DNA of 64,000 bases from Anaeromyxobacter soli (GCF_022808855.1 NZ_JAKZLF010000004.1:156053-220052), one strand, 5' to 3'. Shown: positions 36,673 through 45,323, numbered from the stretch's first letter. A program made the numbers and translations. The notes: generated by a model not told the origin, from the letters alone.

Positions 36673-36810
36673 GTGACACCTGACGACGTCCTCGCCCAGC
36701 TTCCGAACGGGATGCACGACGCGAGCATCCGCGAGATGCGGGTCCAGTTCGGGCGCCAGCTCGTCACCCTCGACATGGACTTCTGGGTCGGCGACATGGA
36801 CGCTCATGGT
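36673..36810 (+). pseudogene. Truncated small hypothetical gene
   Basis: About 45 residues from a GTG at 36673 look genuine (LAQLPNGMHDASIREMRV, then LDMDFWVGDMDA), after which codon use turns Arg/Ser-rich and the frame ends at 36897. Similar conserved small proteins are longer, so the 3' part seems deleted or frameshifted. Function is unknown. Confidence 0.4.
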
Positions 36811-36934
36811 GAATCGCGAACGCCCGCGGGGGCGATGCAGTCCCGGAGGTGGTCGGACTGCCGGCGCGTCAATTGCGGTGACGGCGCTGTTCGCTAAGAA
36901 CATTCCGGCCGCTTGCTCTTGGAGGAGACGCAGC

Positions 36935-37327
36935 ATGGACCGATTCACCGGCGGTTGCCTGTGCGGCAACGTCCGCATCGTGGCCTCGGGACTCCCTTAC
37001 CGGGTCGGCCTCTGTCACTGTCTCGACTGCCGCAAGCATCATGGGGCGCTCTTTGGCGCTTCGGCCGTGTTCCCTCAGGATGCAGTGACGATCGATGGCG
37101 AGACACGCGACTACGCCGGGCGGTTCTTCTGTCCCCGCTGCGGCTCGTCCGTTTTCGGACGCACCGCAGACGAGATCGAAGTGAACCTGGGATCCCTGGA
37201 TGCCCCTGACCAGCTGAAGCCGACCTACGAAAGCTGGACCATCCGGCGCGAGTCCTGGTTGCCGCCGTTCCCGCTCACCCGACATTACGACCGCGATCGT
37301 GACGCCTCGGGTCGCTTCGAGGAGTAG
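36935..37327 (+). CDS. GFA-family (CENP-V/GFA) zinc protein
   Basis: A 130-residue protein of the glutathione-dependent formaldehyde-activating fold. Zinc ligands are visible: GGCLCGNVRI, CHCLDCRKHHGALFGAS and FFCPRCGSSVFG. The ATG at 36935 follows GGAGGAGACG. Most family members have unproven activity; formaldehyde-glutathione adduct formation is known for a few. It looks complete and monocistronic. Confidence 0.9.
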   Translation: MDRFTGGCLCGNVRIVASGLPYRVGLCHCLDCRKHHGALFGASAVFPQDAVTIDGETRDYAGRFFCPRCGSSVFGRTADEIEVNLGSLDAPDQLKPTYESWTIRRESWLPPFPLTRHYDRDRDASGRFEE

Positions 37328-37452
37328 GTCGACGCGAAGGCAGCCGCGAGGCGCCCAAGGATTGGCGGGGTGAGCCACGAGACCGTGCGGTGAGCCGTCT
37401 TCGCTTCCTGACGCGCTAACCCCCGCATGGCGGGTCTTTCCTGGCAGAGAAG

Positions 37453-37719
37453 CTACCTCACGGAGAGCGGCACGAGTAACCAGGTCGGTACCGGGCGACC
37501 CTCCGGGTCGCGACCGGGTTTCCAGGAGCACCGAGAGACGGCCTGCCACACCGCACACGCGAACTCGCGTTCCACGCTCCGGGACATCCACTGAAGCCCG
37601 GCCGGCCTTCCATCTGCAAGCACCACGAACCTGAACGTCACCGGACGCTGCGGAAGCTTCGTTTTATCGATGTGGGGCAGGCTACGAGATATTTCCGACC
37701 CGACGCAGCTCGGGTTCAC
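37453..37719 (-). CDS. TonB C-terminal-like fragment
   Basis: An 88-residue frame whose core (VTFRFVVLADGRPAGLQWMS, then REFACAVWQAVSRCSWKPGR and GRPVPTWLLVPLS) follows the TonB C-terminal pattern of a strand, a helix with conserved Arg/Trp, and a final strand. The membrane anchor and Pro-rich linker of TonB are missing. It may be a remnant of a longer gene or a small periplasmic protein whose signal peptide is not recognisable. Confidence 0.5.
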   Translation of the reverse strand: MNPSCVGSEISRSLPHIDKTKLPQRPVTFRFVVLADGRPAGLQWMSRSVEREFACAVWQAVSRCSWKPGRDPEGRPVPTWLLVPLSVR

Positions 37720-37894
37720 GCTGCTGGGCCGCTGGTACCCCGCCGTCGTATCGTGGACGTCGGTCGGGACCTCCGCCGCCGCGACGAGATCACACTCGAG
37801 CTGGGCGGAGGCAGCGGGCGAGGCGTGCGCACCGGGGGGAGATCATGAAGTACGACGGCGACGGCTCGTTCCCGTGAGTGCGTCGCGCCATGCG

Positions 37895-38098
37895 ATGATG
37901 CGGCGCATGAGCGGCATCGCGTTCGTCGAATTGTTCGCGGTCGCGCTACTTGGGGCGACTGCATGGCTCGCCAAGAGATCCCGAGTGCGGATCTCGACGA
38001 CGATCTCCGTGATGGGACTCATCGTCACGATCTTCATGACGGTCATCATCGGCGGGGCCGCTCAGAAGAGCCCGGAGCAGATCTCCTTCTTCACCTAG
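37895..38098 (+). CDS. Small two-helix membrane protein
   Basis: A 67-residue protein with two membrane helices (AFVELFAVALLGATAWL and ISVMGLIVTIFMTVII) separated by a basic turn (KRSRVRIST). Start ATG 37895 or 37898; no strong ribosome-binding site. Function unknown. Confidence 0.45.
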   Translation: MMRRMSGIAFVELFAVALLGATAWLAKRSRVRISTTISVMGLIVTIFMTVIIGGAAQKSPEQISFFT

Positions 38099-38428
38099 TG
38101 CCGCCATTTATCTGGGAGGTGTCGCTCTCTCGCTGGTGTTCACGGTCCTGATCTTCGCCGGTCGCTGGCAGAGCCGAGAGGGAGCGACGCTCGAGCGCGG
38201 CACGAAGACCCTGGTTCGCGGAGCGCCGGCGTCTCGCAGGCGTTCGTGAGCGCGGCGCCAGCGCTAGTGGCCAGGCGATGCGGAAGCCCGCTCCCTCACC
38301 CGAATGAAGAGATGATGAGCGGTGGATGATGCCCTCGTACGCTCGGCCAGCGGGAGGGTCACGCGGAGCGCAGGCGTGGAGATGTCTCGCGGATGTGGCT
38401 CGCTGGATCGAGCACCCGGCGTGATCCG
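38099..38428. other. Region with a possible membrane-protein fragment
   Basis: About 330 bases without a complete gene. The frame 38100-38249 (+) reads like one membrane helix and a basic tail (AAIYLGGVALSLVFTVLIFA, later GRWQSREGATLERG) but has no start codon, so it may be a decayed gene or a fragment. The rest shows nothing recognisable. Confidence 0.35.
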
Positions 38429-38806
38429 TCAGCGTGCCTTCGAGTCTTCCCGCGGGACGGCACGGATGTCGCCCGTCTCCTCGATCTCGAACGGAACGCT
38501 CGCGAGGATCCCGGCGATGCTGCGCTCGAGCTCCGGCGTCGCCTGGACCACGTACACCTTCGCGCAGGGAGCGCCCGAGCAGAGCCCGCGCGCGGTGCCC
38601 GTCACGCCCGCGAGCGCGAGGAGCTCATCGGTACGCTTCCGGAGCACGTCGTCGATCGCGTCCGCCGTCATGCTCGCCTCCTTCTGCGGCTCCGAGCCGC
38701 GCGCGTCAGGGCGCGGCCATGCGGCGGCCAGCGCCGCCAGCGCCAGCAGCGGCGCGAGACCGCATGGGCGCCTTCGTCGCGACGTGATGCCGGCCCGGGC
38801 GCTCAC
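38429..38806 (-). CDS. Small exported protein related to the adjacent protease N-terminus
   Basis: A 125-residue protein with an N-terminal hydrophobic stretch after several Arg (APLLALAALAAAW), so probably exported. Its core (DELLALAGVTGTARG, then KVYVVQATPELERS and VPFEIEETGDI) parallels the upstream protease region LLSIAGVVGTAVG ... ILVFSDGRVN ... VPVEVQVTGRF, so both seem to share one domain. The GTG at 38806 overlaps the protease stop by four bases. Likely a partner, inhibitor or propeptide-like protein. Confidence 0.6.
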   Translation of the reverse strand: MSARAGITSRRRRPCGLAPLLALAALAAAWPRPDARGSEPQKEASMTADAIDDVLRKRTDELLALAGVTGTARGLCSGAPCAKVYVVQATPELERSIAGILASVPFEIEETGDIRAVPREDSKAR

Positions 38807-39918
38807 TCCCCCTCGATCGTCACGCCGAACGCTTGCAGCACGGGACCGATCGGGTTGGCGATGGCGTACTTACCGCTCGAGCTGCCCGCGAACAGGAGCC
38901 CCACCGGCTTTCTGTCCGGGTCGGTGACGAGCAGCGAGCCCGAGTCGCCCGGCTTGATGAACGGGCCAGCGGACGTGACCGTGACCTGGTTGACGAACCG
39001 CGCGACTCCTGCCGAGCCGTAGTCGACGTTCACCGTCACGTTGACCCCGGTGATGGTGCCGCGAGTGAGCGCCGAGGTGCGCCCGAACTTCTGGACCGCG
39101 AGGTCGAGGGCAGGTGTCGCCGTCGTCGTCCGTGGCATGCCGTATCCGCCGGGAGGCGTGCTCGTCCCGAGCGAGCGGAGGCCCGTGTCGTAGTTCACCT
39201 CGGCGATCGCTGCGTCGATGGTGTTCGAGGCCGAGGTCGAGAACGTGATGCGGCCCGAGGCGGCGAGCCGCCCGAGCTGGTCGGCGGGATCGAAGCTGCA
39301 CTGCGTATCGTACAGCCCGGGCTGGGCGATGATCTCGCCTGGCGAGCCCGCATTCTCTCGCGCGTACACGTGATTGTTGCTCAGCGCGTAGTGCTTGCCG
39401 CCACCCGCCACCCGCGCCCCGATCGTGCCGGCAGAGCACTCGTTCGCGTTTCCGGTCGAGACGCCGATCGGGACCGGATCGCCGAACCGGCTCTTCGGCG
39501 AGGCGCCGCCACCCCGCTTCGCCTCGGGCGACAGCATCGCGTGGAACCTGCCGGTCACCTGAACCTCGACCGGCACGTCGTCGATCCGCCCCGGGAGGTG
39601 GCCGAGGTTCACGCGGCCGTCGCTGAACACCAGGATGGACGCCCCCCCGTTGCCGGCCAGCCCGACCGCGGTCCCGACGACACCCGCGATGGAGAGCAGG
39701 CGCGGGTTGGCCCGCTCCTGCGCGGCGATCGCCTGCTCCAGCCCGGGCGGTGCATTCTCGGCCGCGACGCCGCCCGACGCGCCCGGGGAGTCGGGCCCGA
39801 CGCCGGCGCGCGCGTGCGTCACGCCTACGCGGCCCGCCTGCAGCCCAGCCACGAGCAACGCTCCGATGAGCAGGAGCCTCACGAGCCGCCTCGAACCGGG
39901 CCTCGTCACGTCGGCCAT
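38803..39918 (-). CDS. Secreted trypsin-like serine protease with N-terminal module
   Basis: A 371-residue exported protein. After a signal peptide (RLLLIGALLVAGLQAG) comes a small N-terminal module shared with the downstream gene, then a trypsin-fold domain with His in LSNNHVYA, Asp in SNTIDAAIAEV and Ser in KPGDSGSLL. The spacing fits chymotrypsin-like peptidases of the kind annotated as Nal1-like or S1. The ATG at 39918 is preferred over 39960 because the signal peptide starts there. Location should be periplasmic or extracellular. Self-processing or control by the small partner is possible. Confidence 0.8.
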   Translation of the reverse strand: MADVTRPGSRRLVRLLLIGALLVAGLQAGRVGVTHARAGVGPDSPGASGGVAAENAPPGLEQAIAAQERANPRLLSIAGVVGTAVGLAGNGGASILVFSDGRVNLGHLPGRIDDVPVEVQVTGRFHAMLSPEAKRGGGASPKSRFGDPVPIGVSTGNANECSAGTIGARVAGGGKHYALSNNHVYARENAGSPGEIIAQPGLYDTQCSFDPADQLGRLAASGRITFSTSASNTIDAAIAEVNYDTGLRSLGTSTPPGGYGMPRTTTATPALDLAVQKFGRTSALTRGTITGVNVTVNVDYGSAGVARFVNQVTVTSAGPFIKPGDSGSLLVTDPDRKPVGLLFAGSSSGKYAIANPIGPVLQAFGVTIEGE

Positions 39919-40116
39919 GTCGGACCCCCTGTCCTTGTGAGCGATGCCCCCGTCTACCACGCCCGGATGCGGGAGGAGCGGCGCCAGCGGGTTCGCTCGT
40001 CTGGGCCGCCCGGGAGGGAAGCAGTGCGCCTGCTCGCCTCGACCGGCCGCCCGTCTCCGGATGAGATCGAGAGCGAGTGAAGCGGGTTGACGAGGCCAGA
40101 AGCAGCCGGCTGGGCT

Positions 40117-40905
40117 TCACCCTGGTCGCTTCGCCGACCGGACGTTGACGCCCGTCACCTGGAACTTCCGCGTGACCCTTTCCTTGGACGTGCCGAGGAA
40201 GGGATCGAACCGCTCGCGGACTTCCGCGGCGATGAACCCGAGCTCGCCGAGGAGCGACAGGAGCTCCGCCTCCGGCAGAGCACCGCCAATTCAACCCGAC
40301 CAGAGATCGATGTCGCTCCGGATCGACTCCGGAAGCTCCGAGCGGACCACGATGTCGGCATACAGGAACCGGCCCGCTGGACGAAGTACCCTGAACACCT
40401 CCGAGAAGGCGCGGCGCTTGTCAGGCGCGAGGTTCAACACGCCGTTCGAGATGACGAAGCCCACCGAGCCGCTCTCGACCGGGAGCTCGAGCGCGTCCCC
40501 CTGACGCAGCTCCACGTTCGTCAGCCCCGCAGCCGCCGCCGCGGCCTCCGCCTTCCGGAGCATCGACTGCGTCATGTCGATGCCGATGGCGCGCCCGCCG
40601 GGTCCGGCCGCTTTCGCGGCAAGCAGAAGGTCCGTGCCGGCGCCGCAGCCGATGTCGACGACCGTGGATCCCGCGGTGATGGTCTCCATCCGCAGCGGGT
40701 TACCCACGCCGGCGAACGACTCGACCGCGAGCGGCGGCAGGGCGGCGAGCGCGGCTCGGTCGTAGCGAAGGAAGTCCACTGCATAGTCGAGCCCGCGGTG
40801 GAAGTGGAACTCGCCGTCCGGGGCCGAGGCGACACGAGAGTAGATGGACTGAATCTCCGCCCGGAGCCTGGCAGTATCGAGATCGACAGGGCACGCCACG
40901 GCCAT
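40117..40905 (-). CDS. ArsM-like SAM methyltransferase with in-frame UGA (probable selenoprotein)
   Basis: A class I SAM-dependent methyltransferase, 262 residues if the UGA at 40291-40293 is read as selenocysteine. SAM motif I is VVDIGCGAGTDLLLAA, with later GDALELPVESGSVGFVISNG. After DIDLWSG the frame meets TGA, then continues as IGGALPEAELLSLLGELGF and FDPFLGTSKERV before a second TGA. In arsenite-methyltransferase-like proteins this position is Cys (C-x-GAL), a catalytic residue. A stop here would remove 57 conserved residues. An 8-bp hairpin lies nine bases after the UGA. Substrate could be arsenite or another metalloid; this is not settled. Confidence 0.75.
40263..40281 (-). promoter_or_regulatory. 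Candidate bacterial SECIS hairpin
   Basis: Nineteen bases on the minus strand fold as GCTCTGCC / GGA loop / GGCGGAGC, eight pairs with one G-U. The loop starts 17 bases after the UGA and contains G, as expected of bacterial SECIS elements (roughly 16-37 bases). Confidence 0.6.
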
Positions 40906-41155
40906 GGAAGCCTCACCCGCGGAAACACCGCGCGTGGGGATCTGCCGGCGGCGTTGCTCACGAGCACGCGAAACGCCGAGATACTCATCGGACGGGTGGG
41001 AACCTCCCCAAGAGATTCCTTACGCCCCGCCACCGGCGACGCCGGTCCACGAGCGCCAGGCGCTGTACGGGACCGGGCCCGGGAAGCTCCGAGGAGAGCC
41101 GCTTGCCAGCTCGCCCTGGTGGCACCGGAACAGGAGTGCGAGCATCGACGGCGCC

Positions 41156-41767
41156 ATGCTCTCTGAACCGCGCGCGCTCGGCATCGAAAGCCTTCACGAA
41201 AAGTACGGTGAGCGCATCCGCCGCTACCTTGAACGCCTGGTCGGCTCGGCGGACGCCGAGGATCTCGCGCAGGACGTGTTCGAGAAGGCGCAGCGCGCCG
41301 TCGGCACCTTCCGGCGCGACTCGCGTGTCTTGACGTGGCTCTATCGCATCGCAACGAACGCGGCCATCGACCGGCTGAGGACCGCCGGACGGTACGTCGA
41401 TGTCGAGCGACACGACGACGAGACCGACCCGCTCGACGCGGCGCGCTCCGCGGAGGCGACGCACGAGCGTTCTCTCGATGGCGAGGTGGACCGCACGCGG
41501 ATGAGGGCGTGCATCCTGGACGTCGTCGAGCAGCTCCCCACCAGCCAGCGTGCTGCGATCCTGCTCGGGGAGCTTCGCGGGTTGAGCGACCGCGAGCTCG
41601 CCGAGGCGCTCGGCGTGTCACTGGGAGCCGCAAAGATCCGGCTACATCGAGCGCGCGGGGCTCTGAAGGCCGCCCTGGAGCGCGCCTGTACGTTCGAGCG
41701 CGACGAGCAGAACGAGTTCGCCTGCGCCCCCAAGCCCGGGCTCGTTTCGCTCGGCCGCGGAAAGTAG
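41156..41767 (+). CDS. ECF-type sigma-70 family RNA polymerase sigma factor
   Basis: A 203-residue sigma factor with region 2 (DAEDLAQDVFEKAQRAVGTF, then LTWLYRIATNAAIDRLR) and region 4 (LPTSQRAAILLGELRGLSDR, then GVSLGAAKIRLHRARGALK). The C-terminus carries two Cys and acidic residues (TFERDEQNEFACAP), perhaps a sensing tail. The ATG at 41156 is chosen from domain limits. It is divergent from the methyltransferase across about 250 bases. No anti-sigma factor gene is recognised next to it, although the following 58-residue membrane protein could interact with it. Confidence 0.88.
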   Translation: MLSEPRALGIESLHEKYGERIRRYLERLVGSADAEDLAQDVFEKAQRAVGTFRRDSRVLTWLYRIATNAAIDRLRTAGRYVDVERHDDETDPLDAARSAEATHERSLDGEVDRTRMRACILDVVEQLPTSQRAAILLGELRGLSDRELAEALGVSLGAAKIRLHRARGALKAALERACTFERDEQNEFACAPKPGLVSLGRGK

Positions 41768-41856
41768 ACCACCCGTATCCTTTCCGAGCCCCGTTCGTCC
41801 ACGGAGGAGACGCACCCTTTCGTCCCTGAGATGGGTCGGGGCCAGGAGAAGCTCCC

Positions 41857-42033
41857 ATGCCGTGGTGTGGATACTGGGGAACGACAGGCACTGATTACTG
41901 GTGGGTCCTGCCGCTCATCGGCCTCGTCTTCATGGCCTTCATGTTCTTCGCCTGCTTCCGCGGCTTCGGATGCGCCGAGCGTGCGCACCGACGCTCGATC
42001 TTGCGCGTTGCGGCTCGATTCCTGCCGCACTAG
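41857..42033 (+). CDS. 58-residue single-helix membrane protein
   Basis: Starts MPWCGYWGTTGTDYWW, then one membrane helix (VLPLIGLVFMAFMFFACF), then a Cys and basic tail (GCAERAHRRSILRVA) ending at TAG. The ATG at 41857 follows CAGGAGAAG. It lies 89 bases after the sigma factor gene. Many small Trp/Cys-rich membrane proteins are stress-linked; function here is unknown. Confidence 0.6.
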   Translation: MPWCGYWGTTGTDYWWVLPLIGLVFMAFMFFACFRGFGCAERAHRRSILRVAARFLPH

Positions 42034-42070
42034 TTCGCGAGAGGTCGCGCGTTGCGGCGGGAGGGTCGGC

Positions 42071-42892
42071 GTGAGTGAGCGCGAGCGGTATCCACCTGGC
42101 GTCCCCTGCTGGGTCGACACCCTGCAGCCGGATCCGCGAGGTGCGCTGGATTTCTACGGCGCCCTGTTCGAATGGGAATTCACGGGCCCGGGCCCGGGGG
42201 CAGCCGATCCCTCGAGCCAGTACTTCATCGCCCGAGTGAGAGGTCGCGACGTGGCGGGGATCGGCTCGCGCTGGAACGGCCATCCGCGCGCGATGTGGAA
42301 CACCTATGTCCGCGTGGACAGCGCCGACGGAGCGGTCGCGGCGGCGAAGCGGGCCGGCGGAAGCGTTCTCCAGCCGCCATTCGACGTTCCCCCCGCTGGC
42401 CGCGCAGCCGTGCTCGCGGATCCCGCGGGCGCGCCCTTCTGCGTGTGGGAGGCCAGGGCTCGCGAGGGCGCGCAGCTCGTGAACGAGCCGCGCACGTGGT
42501 CGATGAGCTCGCTCCACTCCTCGGATCCCGAGAGCGCCACGGCGTTCTATGGCGCGGTGTTCGGCTGGCGTCCCGACGTGTTCGACGCGGGCGGAGTCCA
42601 GATCACGCTATGGCGACTTCCGGGATTCGTCGGCGGCGAGCCGGAGCAACCCGTGCCTCGCGACGTCGTCGCGGTGATGGTGCCCGCCGCCGACCGCGGA
42701 TCGTCGCCGCGCTGGCACGTCGACTTCTGGGTGGCCGGCGCCGACGCGGTGGCGGACCGTGCGGCGGGGCTCGGCGGCACGGTGGTCGTCCCTCCGCACG
42801 ACTCGCCCGGGTTCAGGAGAGCCTTGATCGCCGACCCACAGGGCGCGACGTTCTGGATCGACGAGCTGACTGCGGGCCCAGCCCGGCGCTGA
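42071..42892 (+). CDS. VOC/glyoxalase-family protein, two domains
   Basis: A 273-residue protein of two tandem vicinal-oxygen-chelate domains. Domain 1 starts VPCWVDTLQPDPRGALDFYG; domain 2 starts SMSSLHSSDPESATAFYGAV, and each ends with DPAGAPFCVWE or DPQGATFWIDE. The usual metal ligands are only partly kept, as in many hydroxylase-type (CFP32-like) members, so catalytic activity is uncertain. The GTG at 42071 follows GGGAGGGTCGGC. Confidence 0.85.
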   Translation: MSERERYPPGVPCWVDTLQPDPRGALDFYGALFEWEFTGPGPGAADPSSQYFIARVRGRDVAGIGSRWNGHPRAMWNTYVRVDSADGAVAAAKRAGGSVLQPPFDVPPAGRAAVLADPAGAPFCVWEARAREGAQLVNEPRTWSMSSLHSSDPESATAFYGAVFGWRPDVFDAGGVQITLWRLPGFVGGEPEQPVPRDVVAVMVPAADRGSSPRWHVDFWVAGADAVADRAAGLGGTVVVPPHDSPGFRRALIADPQGATFWIDELTAGPARR

Positions 42893-43236
42893 CTCCGCAC
42901 TTCGGTGGGCCCGCGTGCCGATTCGCCTGCAGCGGGTCAAGCGCGCTGGGATGATGCCGGACCCCACCAGCGCGAGCCGATGTCACTCGCGGTCCACCGC
43001 CGTCGGTGACGAATTGCCTGTGGTGGGCCACGACCGATGATGGTGTGAACGAGCCCGGTGACCACCTCGAGTCCTGCCGTCGCGTCGGCTGGCGTGAACG
43101 CTCGTCTGCTCGAGCCCGCGGTGCTCGAGGGGATCCGCGTCCGCCGCCTCGACGGCGCGCGGACCTGGAAGTACCTGGACTGAAGACCGCCCCGGCTGAA
43201 GCTGCCGTCGTCCCCTGCTGGCGACGAGCACGCGCG
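42893..43236. other. Intergenic region with a possible 41-codon fragment
   Basis: Between convergent genes. A short frame, 43058-43183 (+), ends in a natural-looking sequence (LEGIRVRRLDGARTWKYLD) and may be the remnant of a lost gene. Nothing else is recognised. Confidence 0.35.
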
Positions 43237-44286
43237 TCAGCGCCGCCGATCGCGATAAAGCCGGCGCAGCTCCTTCGACACCGACTTCCAGCGCTCGCGC
43301 TCCCCCCGCGCCGCGCCGCCCTCGCGCCGCGCCGCCTGCCTCGCGAGCTCGAGCGCGAGCTTGCGGTGGCTCTCGACGCGCGCGGCGTCGAGGCGCCCGC
43401 CGGCGATCGCCTCCCGGACGGCGCACCCGGGCTCGGCCGCGTGGGAGCAGTCCCGGAACCGGCAGCGCGCCGCGATCGCGGCGAGGTCCTCGAACGTCGC
43501 GTCGAGCCCGCCCGCGTCCCAGAGCCGGAGCTCGCGGATCCCCGGACCGTCCACGAGCGCACCGCCGCCGGGCAGCAGGAAGAGCTCGCGTGCCGAGGTC
43601 GTGTGGACGCCGCGGTCGTCGGCGGCACGCACCGGCGCGGTGCGCTGCGCCTCGCGGCCGAGGAGCGCGTTCGTGAGGGTGGACTTGCCTGCTCCGGAGG
43701 GGCCCACGAGGACGCCGGTGCGGTCGGGGCGGAGCCGCGCCGCGAGCGCGGCGACACCCTCGCCCGTGAGGCCGGACGCGACCTCGACGTCCACGGCGGG
43801 CGCGGCGGCGCGGGCCTCGGCGAGCGCGGAGGCGAGGTCCTCCGCCCGGTCCGGCTTCGTGAGGACGATCACGGGCTCCGCGCCGCCCGAGTACACCGCC
43901 GCGAGGGTCCGCTCGAGGCGGCGCGGGTTCGAACCCTCGTCGAGCCCCTGCACGACGAACACGACGTCCACGTTGGCGGCGAGCACCTGCTCCGCAGTGG
44001 CGCCGCCCGCGACGTTGCGGGAAAGCCAGGTGCGACGCTCGAGGACGCGCGTGACGGTACGATCGGGCGCGGGGGTCGCGACGACGAAGTCGCCCACCAC
44101 CGGGAGGACGCCTTCGGCGCGCAGCCGACCCGGCACGACGACCGGGTGGGCGCCGTCCGGGAACCGGACGAGGAGGCCGCGGCCGCGATCCGCGACCGCG
44201 CGGCCGACGAGGGAGGACTGGAGCTCCTCCACCGTGAGCTGGGAGGAGAAGAAGGGACCGAAGCCGATGAGCTCGGGATGGACCAA
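43237..44286 (-). CDS. rsgA: Ribosome small-subunit GTPase RsgA
   Basis: A circularly permuted GTPase (G4-G1-G3 order) that acts in late 30S maturation. An OB-fold N-terminus (GRGLLVRFPDG) is followed by G4 VLTKPDRAED, Walker A GPSGAGKSTLTNALLG, G2-type VHTTSAREL, G3 DGPGIREL, and a zinc knuckle CRFRDCSHAAEPGC. Length is 349 residues, normal. Starts ATG/GTG 44286. It is a chromosomal housekeeping gene and marks the return to core sequence. Confidence 0.95.
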   Translation of the reverse strand: MVHPELIGFGPFFSSQLTVEELQSSLVGRAVADRGRGLLVRFPDGAHPVVVPGRLRAEGVLPVVGDFVVATPAPDRTVTRVLERRTWLSRNVAGGATAEQVLAANVDVVFVVQGLDEGSNPRRLERTLAAVYSGGAEPVIVLTKPDRAEDLASALAEARAAAPAVDVEVASGLTGEGVAALAARLRPDRTGVLVGPSGAGKSTLTNALLGREAQRTAPVRAADDRGVHTTSARELFLLPGGGALVDGPGIRELRLWDAGGLDATFEDLAAIAARCRFRDCSHAAEPGCAVREAIAGGRLDAARVESHRKLALELARQAARREGGAARGERERWKSVSKELRRLYRDRRR

Positions 44287-44933
44287 GGCGTGCCTCGAAA
44301 GCGCGAGTGACGGACGGGATCCACGCCGCGCGATGGCGGTGGCGGGATCCGACAGGACGCGTCACCTGCCGTTCGGCGGGCGACGCGGACTCGGGCTAGC
44401 GGGCACGATCCACGCGTCCGGAATAAACCGGAGCCGGGTGCGCAGGCAAGCGGCGCGTTGGCGCGCGCTTGTCGCAGGACCAGACCATCGATCGGACGGG
44501 CGAGCTCCAGACCGTCTCGAGGGCTCTTGCGAGTGGCGCCCTGAGTCGCGCCCGAGCCCGCAGGACAGCCGCAGCGCCCGGGCGCCGTCCCCCACCCTCC
44601 CCGCGCCGCCCCACCACCATTGGGTGGTCGGACGGATAGCCGGTGGGCGGTGGGCGGGCTGCCTTCATCGCAGCGCCCTGCCCAACTCCATGTTATGAAA
44701 GCCGTTGGCAGCCCACCCGCGGCCATGGCGCTGGCTTCGATTCCCGCGCCTCCACTCGAGCTGACAGCGGGTTTCGGACGACACCCCGACGGCCTGGGTG
44801 GCGTCCGGGTTCTGTACGCCGCGCGTCGAGAGCTTCATCTTCTGGGCTCGTCCGGACGGTACTTCGGACGACCCGCGCAGATGCGCTGCGGAACGGGCAG
44901 TTCACAGCGAAGCACTCACGAACAAGGAGAGAG
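44287..44933. other. Long intergenic region between rsgA and infA
   Basis: About 650 bases between divergent genes. It holds an ssrA-end-like sequence at 44736-44755 and the infA ribosome-binding site (AAGGAGAGAG). I found no convincing gene, complete tRNA or terminator; reading frames through it are Arg/Pro-rich. Confidence 0.5.
44736..44755 (+). repeat. Degenerate third copy of the ssrA attachment sequence
   Basis: Matches the core of attL/attR from TTCGATTCCC through GCGCCTCCAC with a single G deleted. No tmRNA or tRNA body lies upstream. It could be a decayed attachment site or chance similarity to a tRNA end. Confidence 0.4.
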
Positions 44934-45152
44934 ATGAGCGAGAAGGAAGCCGGTATCGAGGTGCAGGGCAGGGTGGAGGAGTCGAGCGGCAGCATGTATC
45001 GCGTGAAGCTCGATCAGGGCCCGATCGTGCTGGCCTACCCCTCCGGCAAGATGAAGCGGTTCCGCATCCGCATCATCACGGGCGACCGGGTGAAGGTGGA
45101 GCTCTCGCCGTACGACCTGACCCGCGGCCGCATCACCTACCGCGACAAGTAG
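44934..45152 (+). CDS. infA: Translation initiation factor IF-1
   Basis: A 72-residue S1/OB-fold protein that occupies the A site during initiation. It reads [19 protein letters not shown], then [20 protein letters not shown] and ends [13 protein letters not shown], as in IF-1. It starts at ATG 44934 after AAGGAGAG and is followed 50 bases later by a 12-bp-stem hairpin. The N-terminal MSEKEAG matches IF-1 variants without the usual AKEE motif. Confidence 0.95.
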   Translation: MSEKEAGIEVQGRVEESSGSMYRVKLDQGPIVLAYPSGKMKRFRIRIITGDRVKVELSPYDLTRGRITYRDK

Positions 45153-45202
45153 CCCACGAGCCGCCCGGTTCGTGGCGGGCTCGGCGGTGGCTGCTCGGGA
45201 TC

Positions 45203-45230
45203 GAATGAGCCGGCGCGAGCCGGCTCATTC
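45203..45230 (+). terminator. Hairpin downstream of infA
   Basis: A perfect 12-bp inverted repeat, GAATGAGCCGGC with GCCGGCTCATTC, and GCGA loop. It lacks a long T-tract but is in the right place to end infA transcription. Confidence 0.65.
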
Positions 45231-45323
45231 TCCTCGGCCGTGGGTCGCTCCAGAGAGCACCCGCTCGCTTCCCTGCGCAGGGTCCCGCAGTCCAGCTCAG
45301 CCGTTCGTGCGGGCGAGTCCGCT

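Noticed and set aside
33950..36676. 908-codon plus-strand frame opposite the molybdoenzyme
   Set aside because: No domain, charged repeats only; the minus strand has Fe-S and molybdopterin motifs.
43920..43950. tRNA T-arm-like sequence GGTTCGAACCC inside rsgA
   Set aside because: Lies within conserved coding sequence and no cloverleaf can be formed around it.
44680..44760. Possible tRNA ending at the att-like sequence upstream of infA
   Set aside because: No matching acceptor 5' strand, D-arm or anticodon arm upstream.
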